From: Parvularcula maris
GTDB taxonomy: Bacteria > Pseudomonadota > Alphaproteobacteria > Caulobacterales > Parvularculaceae
Assembly (NCBI RefSeq): GCF_024505085.1
Contig: NZ_JANIBC010000018.1
Location: forward strand, 1 to 45,544
Reading direction: 5' to 3'
DNA length: 45,544 nucleotides
Shown here: positions 25,762-33,534 of the stretch, piece after piece
Position numbering within the stretch: position 1 is the stretch's first letter
Layout: each line of letters starts with the position of its first letter
Position numbers and translations under genes: made by a program
The notes under the pieces: model-generated
What the model was told of the DNA's origin: nothing
What the model saw: the letters and a program-made list of their open reading frames with translations, nothing else
Databases searched by the model: none

Positions 25762-25956
25762 ATGTCCATTGAAGCACGCATCGGCACCCTATCGCAGAAG
25801 CATCAGGCCCTTGAGGCCCAGCTCGCGGAAGAGCGCAACCACGCAGCTTTCGACGAGCAGCGTATCAGCGACCTCAAGCGCCAGAAGCTCGCGATCAAGG
25901 ACCAGATGGCCATGCTTCAGCAGCACACGCTTGGGTCTGGGAGAAAGCCGAGCTAG
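25762..25956 (+). CDS. Second DUF465 (YdcH-like) protein
   Basis: 64 residues, almost entirely a helical hairpin: RIGTLSQKHQALEAQLAEE, then FDEQRISDLKRQKLAIKDQ. The arrangement fits DUF465 and it is a paralogue of the protein at 24135-24413. AAGGAG lies 7 bases before the ATG. Its promoter region shares the 234-base divergent gap with ubiX. Confidence 0.8.
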   Translation: MSIEARIGTLSQKHQALEAQLAEERNHAAFDEQRISDLKRQKLAIKDQMAMLQQHTLGSGRKPS

Positions 25957-26060
25957 ACCCCCTGAAAAGGGCGTAAGCTCCGGTCCCGCTTCTGGAGCAT
26001 GCGCCTGGAAAAACCTGCCGGGGGGCTGATCCCCCTCGGCAAACCGAAGGAGCGGGTTTC

Positions 26061-26861
26061 TTGGCCAAACGTACCGTCATCGTCACCGGCGCCGCCGCGA
26101 GCCTCGGGCGCTCGGTCGCCCTTCGCTTCGCGCGCACCTCCAGCAATATCCTCCTCACCGACCCCGACCGCGAGCGCGGCGAGCAGGTGCGCCAGGAGAT
26201 CGAGGCGCGCGGTGTCGAGGTCGCCTTCATCGCTGCCGACCTCCACGAGGCGCTCGACGTGCACAACGTGATGGCGGAGGCGCTGGACAGCTTCGGTCGG
26301 GTGGACGTCCTCGCGCATACGGCGAGCTACTTCTACGCGGCGCCTTTCCTGGAGACATCCGAGGCCGATTTCGACGAGGTGATCGACCGTAATGTCCGCG
26401 CCGCCTTCCTCATCAATCGCGCCGTGGCGAGGCAGTTCATCCGCCAGGCCGAAAGCGCCGCCGAGGCTGTTGCGGGGGATACGGAGGGTGCGGCCATCGT
26501 CAACGTGGTCTCCAACGAGGCCATGGTGGCGACCGCGGACGATGCCATCTTCGCCGCCAGTCAGGGCGCGGTGGTGCAGCTCACCAAGGCGGTGGCGATG
26601 ACGCTCTCCGCCTACGGAGGGAGGGCCAATGCGGTGGCCGTCTCCGGCATCAAGGGCACGTTCGACGAGACCGCCGTCGTCACCGCCGAGCAGCGCCGCC
26701 ACTCCGCCGAGGTCACGCCCATGGGCAGGCGGGGCGAGCCCCGCGAGGTGGCGGGAGCCATCCACTTCCTGACGGCGGAGGATGCGAGCTTCATCACCGG
26801 GCAGGTTCTGTCCGTAGACGGCGGAAGGCTAGCGGTGGCGGCGACCGTTGGCGGGGATTAG
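26061..26861 (+). CDS. SDR-family protein lacking the catalytic Tyr and Lys
   Basis: 266 residues, short-chain dehydrogenase fold. Strand and helix order are clear (TVIVTGAAASLG, RVDVLAHTASYF, IVNVVSNEA, VLSVDGG). But the YxASK active site reads FAASQ, the NNAG motif reads AHTA, and the glycine loop is TGAAASLG. The Ser of the triad seems present in NVVSN. It is probably a non-catalytic or altered SDR. The start is TTG with GGAG upstream; no other in-frame start gives the full Rossmann strand. Confidence 0.82.
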   Translation: MAKRTVIVTGAAASLGRSVALRFARTSSNILLTDPDRERGEQVRQEIEARGVEVAFIAADLHEALDVHNVMAEALDSFGRVDVLAHTASYFYAAPFLETSEADFDEVIDRNVRAAFLINRAVARQFIRQAESAAEAVAGDTEGAAIVNVVSNEAMVATADDAIFAASQGAVVQLTKAVAMTLSAYGGRANAVAVSGIKGTFDETAVVTAEQRRHSAEVTPMGRRGEPREVAGAIHFLTAEDASFITGQVLSVDGGRLAVAATVGGD

Positions 26862-26942
26862 TCGTTATCTTTTCAAAAGCCGCAGGCTCACCTCTGCCTT
26901 CGGCAGATACTCAAGTAGTGTTCGACAACGGATAGTTTTTTC

Positions 26943-27055
26943 GTCATCCCGGAAAGCCGCCAGGCTTATCCGGGACCCATGGACCGGACCGTTGCAATGC
27001 GTGATCCACTCGGTCCATGGGTCCCGGCTCTCCGCTTCGCTACGGCCGGGATGAC
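26943..27055. repeat. 113-bp dispersed palindromic repeat, copy B
   Basis: GTCATCCCGG...GGGACCCATGG on the left and CCATGGGTCCCGG...CCGGGATGAC on the right. Same length as copy A at 3034-3146 and inverted relative to it. Sits between the SDR gene and the end of the convergent topoisomerase gene. Confidence 0.8.
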
Positions 27056-27122
27056 GTTGAAGAATACTGTATACGATAGGCATACCGGAGGAAAAACAGG
27101 TGGTAGGCCGCGACGTCCCCTC

Positions 27123-28184
27123 CTACCGCTCCAGCCAACGCAGGAACGCGCTCTCTTCCCGTCCCAGACCCGATCGTGCACGCATGTTGCAGGGGTTTCT
27201 GCCGAGCCCGGCGAACGTGCCGTCCTTGACCTCCTCGATGATCCGGGGGTGCACATAGCTCGACCTGGCGACGGCCTTGGTGTTGCCGAGCCTGCCGGAA
27301 GCCGCCTCGAGCACGTCGTCCACCTTCGCGCCTTCCCGGCAGGCGGCGGCGAAGGCCGCGACCGAGCCGTGCCAGGTACGGAAGGTCTTGGCGGTCACGG
27401 TGTCACCGAAGAGGCCGTGGAGATAGGCGTTCACGTCCGAAGAGGTGAGGGGGCAGAGCGCTCCCTCCTCGTCCTCGTACTGAAAGAGGCGCTGGCCAGG
27501 CAGGTCGCTCAGGGTGCGGAGCAGGTTCTCGAAGCGCCGGTCGTGAAGCTCCACTTTCTGCAGCTTTCCCGACTTGCCCTTGAACTGGAGGACGAGGTGG
27601 TGGGTCTCGTCTTCCTTGAGGTGACGGGTACGCAGGGTGGTGGCGCCGTAGCTGCCGTTCGCCTCGGCGTAGGTATCGTTCCCCACCCGGACGGCATGGG
27701 TGTCGAGGAGGTGGAAGACCGCGGCCAGCACCCTCGCCCTGCTGGGCTGAAGGCCCCGGCGCAGGCCGTCATTGGTCTGGCGAGCTTCCTTCAGCTTCCT
27801 GCCGAACCCGCCAAGGGCCGAGAACTTCTTCTCGTCGCGGAAGCGGCGCCAGTCGTCGTGGTAGAGATAGGTCTTGCGGCCCCTGACGTCCCGTCCCGTG
27901 GCCTGCAAATGCCCCCTGGCATCGGGGCAGATCCACACATCCTCATAGGCGGGCGGCACGCCCAAGGAGAGGCAGCGCTGGCGCTCGGCCCCATCCGCGA
28001 TGGTGCAGCCTAGCGGGTCCTTGAACGACCAGCCGCGCCCGCGCCTGACACGGCTGATCCCCGGCGCATCGTCCGAGCTATAGACCAGACCGGCGGCTTG
28101 GGCATCGAGGCGGGGATCGAGGACGGCGTTCAGCATCAGGCTGAGGAGACGCTCTTCGGGAGCCGCCGGTTCCCGAAAGGGCAA
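27123..28184 (-). CDS. DNA topoisomerase IB
   Basis: 353 residues, the short bacterial/poxvirus-type topoisomerase IB that relaxes supercoils by a 3'-phosphotyrosyl nick. Seen: SDDAPGISRVRRGRGWSF (N-terminal signature), RVGNDTYAEANGSYGATTLR, KTFRTWHGSVAAF (catalytic Arg and His region), and the nucleophile Tyr310 in ARSSYVHPRI. The first in-frame start is TTG 28184, with a poorly spaced RBS; ATG 28136 is an alternative. Confidence 0.9.
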   Translation of the reverse strand: MPFREPAAPEERLLSLMLNAVLDPRLDAQAAGLVYSSDDAPGISRVRRGRGWSFKDPLGCTIADGAERQRCLSLGVPPAYEDVWICPDARGHLQATGRDVRGRKTYLYHDDWRRFRDEKKFSALGGFGRKLKEARQTNDGLRRGLQPSRARVLAAVFHLLDTHAVRVGNDTYAEANGSYGATTLRTRHLKEDETHHLVLQFKGKSGKLQKVELHDRRFENLLRTLSDLPGQRLFQYEDEEGALCPLTSSDVNAYLHGLFGDTVTAKTFRTWHGSVAAFAAACREGAKVDDVLEAASGRLGNTKAVARSSYVHPRIIEEVKDGTFAGLGRNPCNMRARSGLGREESAFLRWLER

Positions 28185-28319
28185 ACCCCTGAAGACAGGG
28201 TGTTTCCGGCGGTGAAGCTCTCCCGGCGTTAACGGAACGGCGGGCTCGCCTGCGCCGTTGATTCGTCATGGACGGGCCGCGCGCCCGTGCCTCCGGAAAC
28301 CAGAAGAAGGAGACCCGAT

Positions 28320-28760
28320 ATGTCCAAGACCACCAGCGAGCTGAAAAGCGTCCTGACCCGCGTCGTCGACAGTGCCGACGGCTATGAGAGCGCAGCGGAA
28401 AGCGCCGACAATGGCAGCTTCGCCGTCATGTTCCGCGAGCGCGCCCAGGAGCGCCGCAACTTCGCCACCGAGATCAGAAGCCATCTTCAGGCCTCGGGCG
28501 AGAACATCGAGGAGGACGGCTCGCTCCTCGCCGCCGCCCACCGCGCCTTCACCGATATCCGCGATGCGGTGACCGGCGGGCGCGATGATGGCGCGATCCT
28601 CAACGAGGTCGCCCGCGGCGAGAGCACGCTGCTGAACGAGTACGAGGACGCCCTCAAAGACCTCCCGCAGACCGACCCTGCCTACGACCTCCTCGCGCGT
28701 CAGCGCCAGAGCGTCGCTCAGGCTGTCAGCTCGGTGAAGGCTCAGGCGCCGAACCAGTAA
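28320..28760 (+). CDS. DUF2383 / PA2169-type four-helix protein
   Basis: 146 residues, soluble and fully helical. Pattern: SELKSVLTRVVDSADGYESAA, then FRERAQERRNFATEIRSHL, then a C-terminal pair of helices ending QAVSSVKA. This fits the ferritin-like PA2169/DUF2383 family, often stress-induced, function unknown. AAGGAG precedes ATG 28320; an in-frame start at 28287 has no RBS. Confidence 0.82.
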   Translation: MSKTTSELKSVLTRVVDSADGYESAAESADNGSFAVMFRERAQERRNFATEIRSHLQASGENIEEDGSLLAAAHRAFTDIRDAVTGGRDDGAILNEVARGESTLLNEYEDALKDLPQTDPAYDLLARQRQSVAQAVSSVKAQAPNQ

Positions 28761-28778
28761 CCTCCCGGCGCTGTTATG

Positions 28779-28813
28779 AAGAGAGCCGTTGCACCATGGG
28801 TGCGGCGGCTCTT
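28779..28813 (+). terminator. Hairpin terminator after the DUF2383-type gene
   Basis: AAGAG (28779-28783) and GCCGttGCACC pair with GGTGCggCGGC and CTCTT (28809-28813) around a tiny loop. The trailing sequence is ATCTTGTGG, so the T-run is weak. Placement 18 bases after a stop codon supports a terminator. Confidence 0.5.
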
Positions 28814-28845
28814 ATCTTGTGGAAAGTTCCATTAGGGAGAGTCTG

Positions 28846-29649
28846 ATGCCCCGTTTCCGCCGCTCGGCCTTGGCCGTGGTCCTCGCTTCCGTGGCGGGGC
28901 TGACCGCCTGCACCTATAATGAGGAGCTGGGCCGCAGCCAGCTTCTCTTCGCGGGCCGAGACGACATGGCCCAGGCGGCCGCCGGAAGCTGGGAGCAGCT
29001 CAAGAAGCAGCAGCCTATCTCACGAGACGAGCGCTACACCTCGCGCCTCAACCGTGTGGCGCCGAAGCTCATCAGGGCCGCGGGCGGCAACCCGGCCCAG
29101 TGGGAGTACCTGGTGTTCGAGGACAAGAGCCTCAACGCCTTTGCCCTGCCCGGCGGCAGGATCGGCATCCACACCGGCATCATGGACATCATGCAGAACG
29201 ACGCGCAGCTCGCCGCCGTTGTCGGGCACGAGATCGCCCATGTGAACTACCGCCACTCGGGCGAGCGCTACAGCCAGAACATGGTCGCCAGCATCGGCAT
29301 CGGCGCGGCCTCGATCGCGGCGGGAGTCTCCTGTGACGGCACGCCTCAGGAGCGCCGCGCCTGCGAGCAGCGCAGCGGAGCCCTGGTCCAGGCCCTGGGT
29401 ATTGGCGCCGTCTACGGGGCGATCCTGCCCTACAGCCGCAAGCACGAGCTCGAGGCCGATGAGGGCGGCGTGCGCTACATGGCGCGGGCGGGCTATGACA
29501 CCTGCGAGGCGGTGCGGTTCTGGCAGCGGATGCAGGCTTCCTCGGCAGGCCAGCAGCGCCCGCCCGAGTTCGCCTCCACCCACCCGGCCTCCGACACGAG
29601 GATCAACAACCTCCGCCAGATCACCAGCCAGCAGGGCAAGCGCTGCTGA
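28846..29649 (+). CDS. M48-family metalloprotease lipoprotein
   Basis: 267 residues. Lipobox GLTAC (about Cys22). The gluzincin motif HEIAH (His128, Glu129, His132) and the downstream ELEADEGG (third zinc ligand Glu) are intact, as is FALPGGRIGIHTGI before the motif. A periplasmic, lipid-anchored LoiP/YcaL-like envelope quality-control protease is likely. ATG 28846 is preferred to 28789 because it starts directly at the signal peptide. Confidence 0.9.
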   Translation: MPRFRRSALAVVLASVAGLTACTYNEELGRSQLLFAGRDDMAQAAAGSWEQLKKQQPISRDERYTSRLNRVAPKLIRAAGGNPAQWEYLVFEDKSLNAFALPGGRIGIHTGIMDIMQNDAQLAAVVGHEIAHVNYRHSGERYSQNMVASIGIGAASIAAGVSCDGTPQERRACEQRSGALVQALGIGAVYGAILPYSRKHELEADEGGVRYMARAGYDTCEAVRFWQRMQASSAGQQRPPEFASTHPASDTRINNLRQITSQQGKRC

Positions 29650-29732
29650 TCGAGGCGTAAAAAAGGGGGTGACGCGCGGTGTCCCCGGCGCTACACCCCG
29701 CAACCTTCGCAACGCTTGCGTAGCGACCCAGT

Positions 29733-29809
29733 GCCGCCTTAGCTCAGTAGGTTAGAGCGCTTGATTGTGGATCAAGAGGTCCCCCGTTCGAACCGGGGAG
29801 GCGGTACCA
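29733..29809 (+). tRNA. tRNA-His (GTG)
   Basis: Complete cloverleaf: acceptor 29733-29739 (GCCGCCT) with AGGCGGT, anticodon stem CTTGA/TCAAG, anticodon GTG at 29767-29769, T arm CCCCG-TTCGAAC-CGGGG, and encoded CCA. It has A73, a G1:U72 wobble pair and no template G at -1, the alphaproteobacterial tRNA-His form. Its 3' part is the attachment site of the element that follows; the gene stays intact. Confidence 0.96.
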
Positions 29810-29815
29810 CTCCCT
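29765..29815 (+). repeat. attL, 51-bp direct repeat
   Basis: Starts at the anticodon loop of tRNA-His (TTGTGGATCAAG) and runs 6 bases past CCA (GTACCACTCCCT). Identical over 51 bp to 45400-45450. Bases outside the repeat differ on both sides, which defines its ends. Confidence 0.95.
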
Positions 29816-29969
29816 GATACTCTCAGGCACTCCATCCAGTATGAAAACGATGGTCTCCCCGCGAGATGTCGTGGTCCGCGACCGCTCCGCTTCTCGACAT
29901 AATACCTCCGTGTACCCCTGAGCACTCTGTGTCTCAGGGCCGATTTCGGGCCTTAGGAGGTGGTGGAGA

Positions 29970-31103
29970 GTGGTAACGAAGCTAAGCCAAGCGGTGGTGG
30001 ACCGCTGCATGGAAGAGGTGGGCGCGGGCAAACAGCTCTACGACACGCAGGTGAAGGGCTTCAGGGTCGTGGTGGGCAAGAGGTCCGCTTCCTACAAGCT
30101 CGTGACCGGCATCAACGACGGCACGGGCCGCGTGGTCTCGGTGATGATCGGCAGGACCGACGAGGTCAGCCTGAAGACCGCTAGGCAGCTCGCGACCGAG
30201 GCGAACGTCGCCGCACGCCGAGGCGAGGACCCCAGGCGCCTGAAGTCCACCGCACCCACCGTCCGCGAGGCCATGGAGCGCCACGTCGCGACCAAGAGCC
30301 TCAGGCCCACGACGGTCGACTGGTACCGCCACCAGACCGAGGTGCACCTCAAGAAGGTGGCCGACATGCCGATGGACAAGCTCGACCGGGAGACCTGCAG
30401 ATCGCTCCATGAACGGTTGACGAAGGATGTAAGCCCGACGACGGCGAACGGGGCGCTTCGGGTCCTGAAGGCCCTCTATAACGACGTGGCGAGGACCATG
30501 GACCTGCCGCCGAACCCTGTCAGCCTTGCCGTCAGGATGCACAAGGACAAGGAGCGGGACTGGGCCGTCGAGCCGAAGGACATGGCGGAAGCCTGGAAGG
30601 CCATCGACGGCATCGAGAACCCGGTCATGCGAGCGGCGTGGGCGACGATGATGCTGACGGGGCTGAGGGCGAACGACGTCAGGAACCTGCGCTGGGACGA
30701 CATCGACGAGAACGGCGTCGCCTTCATCAGGGAGCCCAAGGGCGGCGAGAGCAGGGCCTTCAGGCTGCCCCTGCCGAGGGCGGTGCTCGATGAGATCGAG
30801 GCCCTCAGGAGCTGGTCGCCATGGGTGTTCCCGGCGAAGTCGAGGAGCGGTCACATCGAGAGCTTCAAGCGGAAGGGCGGCTTCTGGCTCTCGCCCCACA
30901 TGTGCCGTCACACCTACAGGAGCTTCTGCGCCATGACGGGCGTGCCGCTCGAGGTCTGCATGGCCCTGATGAACCACAAGGGTCAGGGCGTGACGTTCCG
31001 CTACGTCACGAGGGCGGCGCTCGAGGAGACGATGCGAGTGCAGGCGGAGAGGGTGGCAGAGGCCATGCTTGCCTATCGTGAGATGGACAGCGCCTTGGTC
31101 TAA
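29970..31103 (+). CDS. int: Tyrosine site-specific recombinase (integrase)
   Basis: 377 residues. N-terminal SAM-like core-binding region about 90-185, catalytic domain 190-360. Catalytic residues seen: Arg in MLTGLRANDVR, Lys in EPKGGESRAF, HMCRHTYRS (His and Arg), and the nucleophile Tyr345 in FRYVTR. The start is GTG 29970 with AGGAGG 9 bases upstream. Lies 155 bases from attL and reads into the element. The leader has an inverted repeat CCCTGAG (29916-29922) / CTCAGGG (29933-29939). It should catalyse integration at tRNA-His. Confidence 0.95.
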   Translation: MVTKLSQAVVDRCMEEVGAGKQLYDTQVKGFRVVVGKRSASYKLVTGINDGTGRVVSVMIGRTDEVSLKTARQLATEANVAARRGEDPRRLKSTAPTVREAMERHVATKSLRPTTVDWYRHQTEVHLKKVADMPMDKLDRETCRSLHERLTKDVSPTTANGALRVLKALYNDVARTMDLPPNPVSLAVRMHKDKERDWAVEPKDMAEAWKAIDGIENPVMRAAWATMMLTGLRANDVRNLRWDDIDENGVAFIREPKGGESRAFRLPLPRAVLDEIEALRSWSPWVFPAKSRSGHIESFKRKGGFWLSPHMCRHTYRSFCAMTGVPLEVCMALMNHKGQGVTFRYVTRAALEETMRVQAERVAEAMLAYREMDSALV

Positions 31104-31183
31104 AACCGAACCAATATCATAACGGACCGGACTTCTAACCTAACCAGAAGAAACGACTTGCTCTAGCATCCCCAGGAGAAAAC

Positions 31184-31860
31184 CTAGTCCAGTTGAAAGG
31201 CTTTCAGAGACCTGGCAATCGCAGCGCTGAAGAAGATTGATGCCACAAAAGGTGCAAGAGCGTAGTAGAAGTCATGTCGCCAAGGCGAAAGCACTCTGTA
31301 TCTGAATTGTATATACTCCTCGACCCAATTGTTCAGTCTTCTGACTGCGTCATCAGCTGCGGAGGCCCGGCCCTTAAAAAAATCTCGCGCATCTGCCGGA
31401 TACTCCGGCCATATGATGGGACCATCAAGTTCGTCAGGAGTTGAAGGCAGTTGTTCAAAAATCGACCGAAGTTCCTTACCCCATTCGCATACTTGCCGAT
31501 CGTAACCGACAATGTCATCAAAATTATCAGGAGAATAGGGCGACCTCACTGCAGTCTCTGCAGCTACACAACTATGTTCCGCAATATTGATCGTTGACTC
31601 GAAGATATTGTGTTGACCTCTCCAATGACCGTCTAATATCTCCAGACGGATAAAGTCGAATCGGTCTTGAGCCGATAAAGTAGGCCTAGTACACTTGATG
31701 CACCAGCAAGCGTAATTACGAAATCAATTAACTTCAAGCGATTACTGTTTCGCCTTTTCGCTCCTAGTAAAAATACCAACGTTGCCAAGAAGGCCCCGCC
31801 GGTCACAGCAGCTGCGAAACTTAAGCTTCCAGTCCAGGCAGGAAGGACATCGACTAGCAC
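31184..31860 (-). pseudogene. Frameshifted membrane protein
   Basis: Two minus-strand frames belong together. 31860-31633 encodes 75 residues with two hydrophobic segments (about 10-32 and 44-62). The second part (31184-31549 and open upstream of it) continues in another frame from about 31670 with SAQDRFDFIRLEILDGHWRG and ends with a hydrophobic segment near the C-terminus. Adding one T in the CTTTATC run near 31678 would fuse them into about 225 residues (GLLLSAQDRF). No family recognised. It could be a decayed gene, a sequencing indel or, less likely, programmed frameshifting. Confidence 0.55.
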
Positions 31861-32099
31861 GAGATAGACACCCTACTCTGAACCTGCTGAACCCCGCTCT
31901 AAGTGAGCCCTTGCTTCATCGCGCATTCAGAAAAGGAACGCAACCAATTCCCTTAGCCAGAAACTATCGTACGACTGCCCGTCGCAATCACAGTGCTGCT
32001 CATCCATACTGAAGGTGCCAGAGAGTACCGACTGATGGTCTGCGCGCCCACTATAATTCAGTACACTGTTTTCCGTAGAGCGAAGTGTGGTGGAAGGTC

Positions 32100-32333
32100 A
32101 TGGAAGAGATCATCAAGAGGCTGGATCGGATCGAGCGGCTGCTCTCCGCCCCGATCGAGTACGTTGACACTGAGGGCGCGGCGACGATCATCGGCCTCTC
32201 GGTCAGGACGCTTGAGGGTCTGAGACTGAAGCGGCAGGGTCCGGCCTACTCGAAGGTCGGCAAGGTAGTCCGCTACGCCGTCCGCGACCTCCACAACTTC
32301 ATGGCCGAGGGCAGGACCGAAGCGCTACGGTGA
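32100..32333 (+). CDS. AlpA/MerR-like small HTH protein 1
   Basis: 77 residues. A helix (IIKRLDRIERLLSA) leads into a winged-helix excisionase-like domain: YVDTEGAATIIGLSVRTLEG, then LRLKRQGPAYSKVGKVVRY with the family's wing. Such proteins act as excisionases or as activators of integrase or replication genes in satellites. ATG 32100 follows GGAAGG; GTG 32085 is also in frame. Confidence 0.8.
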   Translation: MEEIIKRLDRIERLLSAPIEYVDTEGAATIIGLSVRTLEGLRLKRQGPAYSKVGKVVRYAVRDLHNFMAEGRTEALR

Positions 32334-32588
32334 CGGGGACACACTGAGTGCAAACCTTTGGAACTCCAGGCCCAGCCGAGAGTTAAATCGCTCCCGCGTC
32401 GATGGCTAAAACGGCCGCTACTAAGGGCAGCGCCTGTCTACGATCTGCTTAAACCGCATCCGTCGGCAGGTGTCACCTCTTAGAAACAACGTCCAACCGA
32501 TCTTCGTATGAGAGATAGAACGACTGAGGCGGGTGGCAAACCGAGCTGGCGAAGAAGCTGAACGCCTTTGCATGGTCCCATTGATCAG

Positions 32589-33062
32589 TTATGGCACCAT
32601 CTCACCGCCAGCGCTGAACGGCTTTCCCCAGCCAGCCTTGCTGTACTCGCTATCCACCCATCTGACAAACTTCGGGTGGATGCTGAAGACATCCCGTACC
32701 CTGGTCCAGCCGTCGGCGTAGATTTGCCGCCGTAGTCAGCGCCTCAGACCCTGTCTCCAGGTCTTCCAAATCACATCGTTGACCGAGCCCATCTCCCGAA
32801 GCTGGAACTCGTGGAAGATCACGTCGTAGTAGTACTCCATGTACTCCTGAAGCTTCGAAGGGTCGGGATACTCCTCGAACGGTCTGTCGACGTATGCGGA
32901 TAGGTCTTTTGGTCTGTGTCGGTCGATGACAGCGATCATCTTTTCAGAGTACCGAATGGAGGTCTCCGTCTGAATCTGCTGACGAACGCCCCTGATGCCG
33001 ACGTAGATACCTAGGCCGCTCGCCAGGATCGCGGCAGCGTTCAACCAGTCGGATATCTCCAT
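32589..33062 (-). pseudogene. Membrane-anchored protein interrupted by in-frame TGA
   Basis: From ATG 33062 (RBS AAGGGGG) the frame runs 108 residues with an N-terminal hydrophobic segment (AAAILASGLGIYVGI) to TGA at 32736-32738. The same frame then continues open for 48 more codons to TAA at 32589-32591, reading QIYADGWTRVRDVFSIHPKF and KAGWGKPFSAGGEMVP, a well-formed C-terminal domain. The whole unit is 474 bases, exactly 158 codons. It resembles DUF4760-like membrane-anchored proteins in layout. Nonsense mutation is the simplest reading; TGA readthrough is possible. Confidence 0.6.
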
Positions 33063-33220
33063 GGTGTCCCCCTTCTTCGGCGGGGAGAGTATCAAACCGA
33101 GCGACGACGGCAACACTGCCGCCGGGCTGCTCGCTAAGTTACAATGTAGCAAAGAACCTCAAACAATAGGTTCTTCCCGAAACCCGGACTGACACAATCG
33201 ATCCAGCTCACTTCGGAACG

Positions 33221-33252
33221 AAAAAAGCCGCCGCTCCAGAAGGAACGGCGGC
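33221..33252 (-). terminator. Rho-independent terminator, minus strand
   Basis: On the minus strand GCCGCCGTTCC (33252-33242) pairs with GGAGCGGCGGC (33237-33227) around TTCT, with one mismatch, then TTTTTT (33226-33221). A strong classical terminator, yet no minus-strand gene lies upstream of it. It may end antisense transcripts or a small RNA, or act in the leader of the plus-strand operon. Confidence 0.7.
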
Positions 33253-33300
33253 CAGTCGAAGAAGCAGACGTCGAACTCGCTAACCGAAAGGAACAAGTTC

Positions 33301-33531
33301 ATGCATCAGCGTAGCGCGCCGCAAGGCGCGATCGAACCATCGTTGCGCAACTTCCTGACGACGGAGGAAGCCGCAAAAGCAACCGGCCTGACCGTCAGTA
33401 CACTAGACAGCTACCGCTCGTTGAGGCGGAAGGGCCTGGACAAGGGCCCCGAGTTCGTCACACGGGGCCGGGCGGTCTTCTATCCGCTGGCCGCCGTCGA
33501 GGCGTTCCTCGCGACCTCGCTGGAGGTCTGA
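33301..33531 (+). CDS. AlpA/MerR-like small HTH protein 2
   Basis: 76 residues. LRNFLTTEEAAKATGL, then TVSTLDSYRSLRRKGLDKGP and FVTRGRAVFYPLAAVEAFL, is the excisionase-like winged helix with a conserved wing. AAAGGAAC precedes the ATG. It ends 3 bases before the primase-helicase gene, so it is probably a co-transcribed regulator of replication. Confidence 0.82.
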   Translation: MHQRSAPQGAIEPSLRNFLTTEEAAKATGLTVSTLDSYRSLRRKGLDKGPEFVTRGRAVFYPLAAVEAFLATSLEV

Positions 33532-33534
33532 CCG

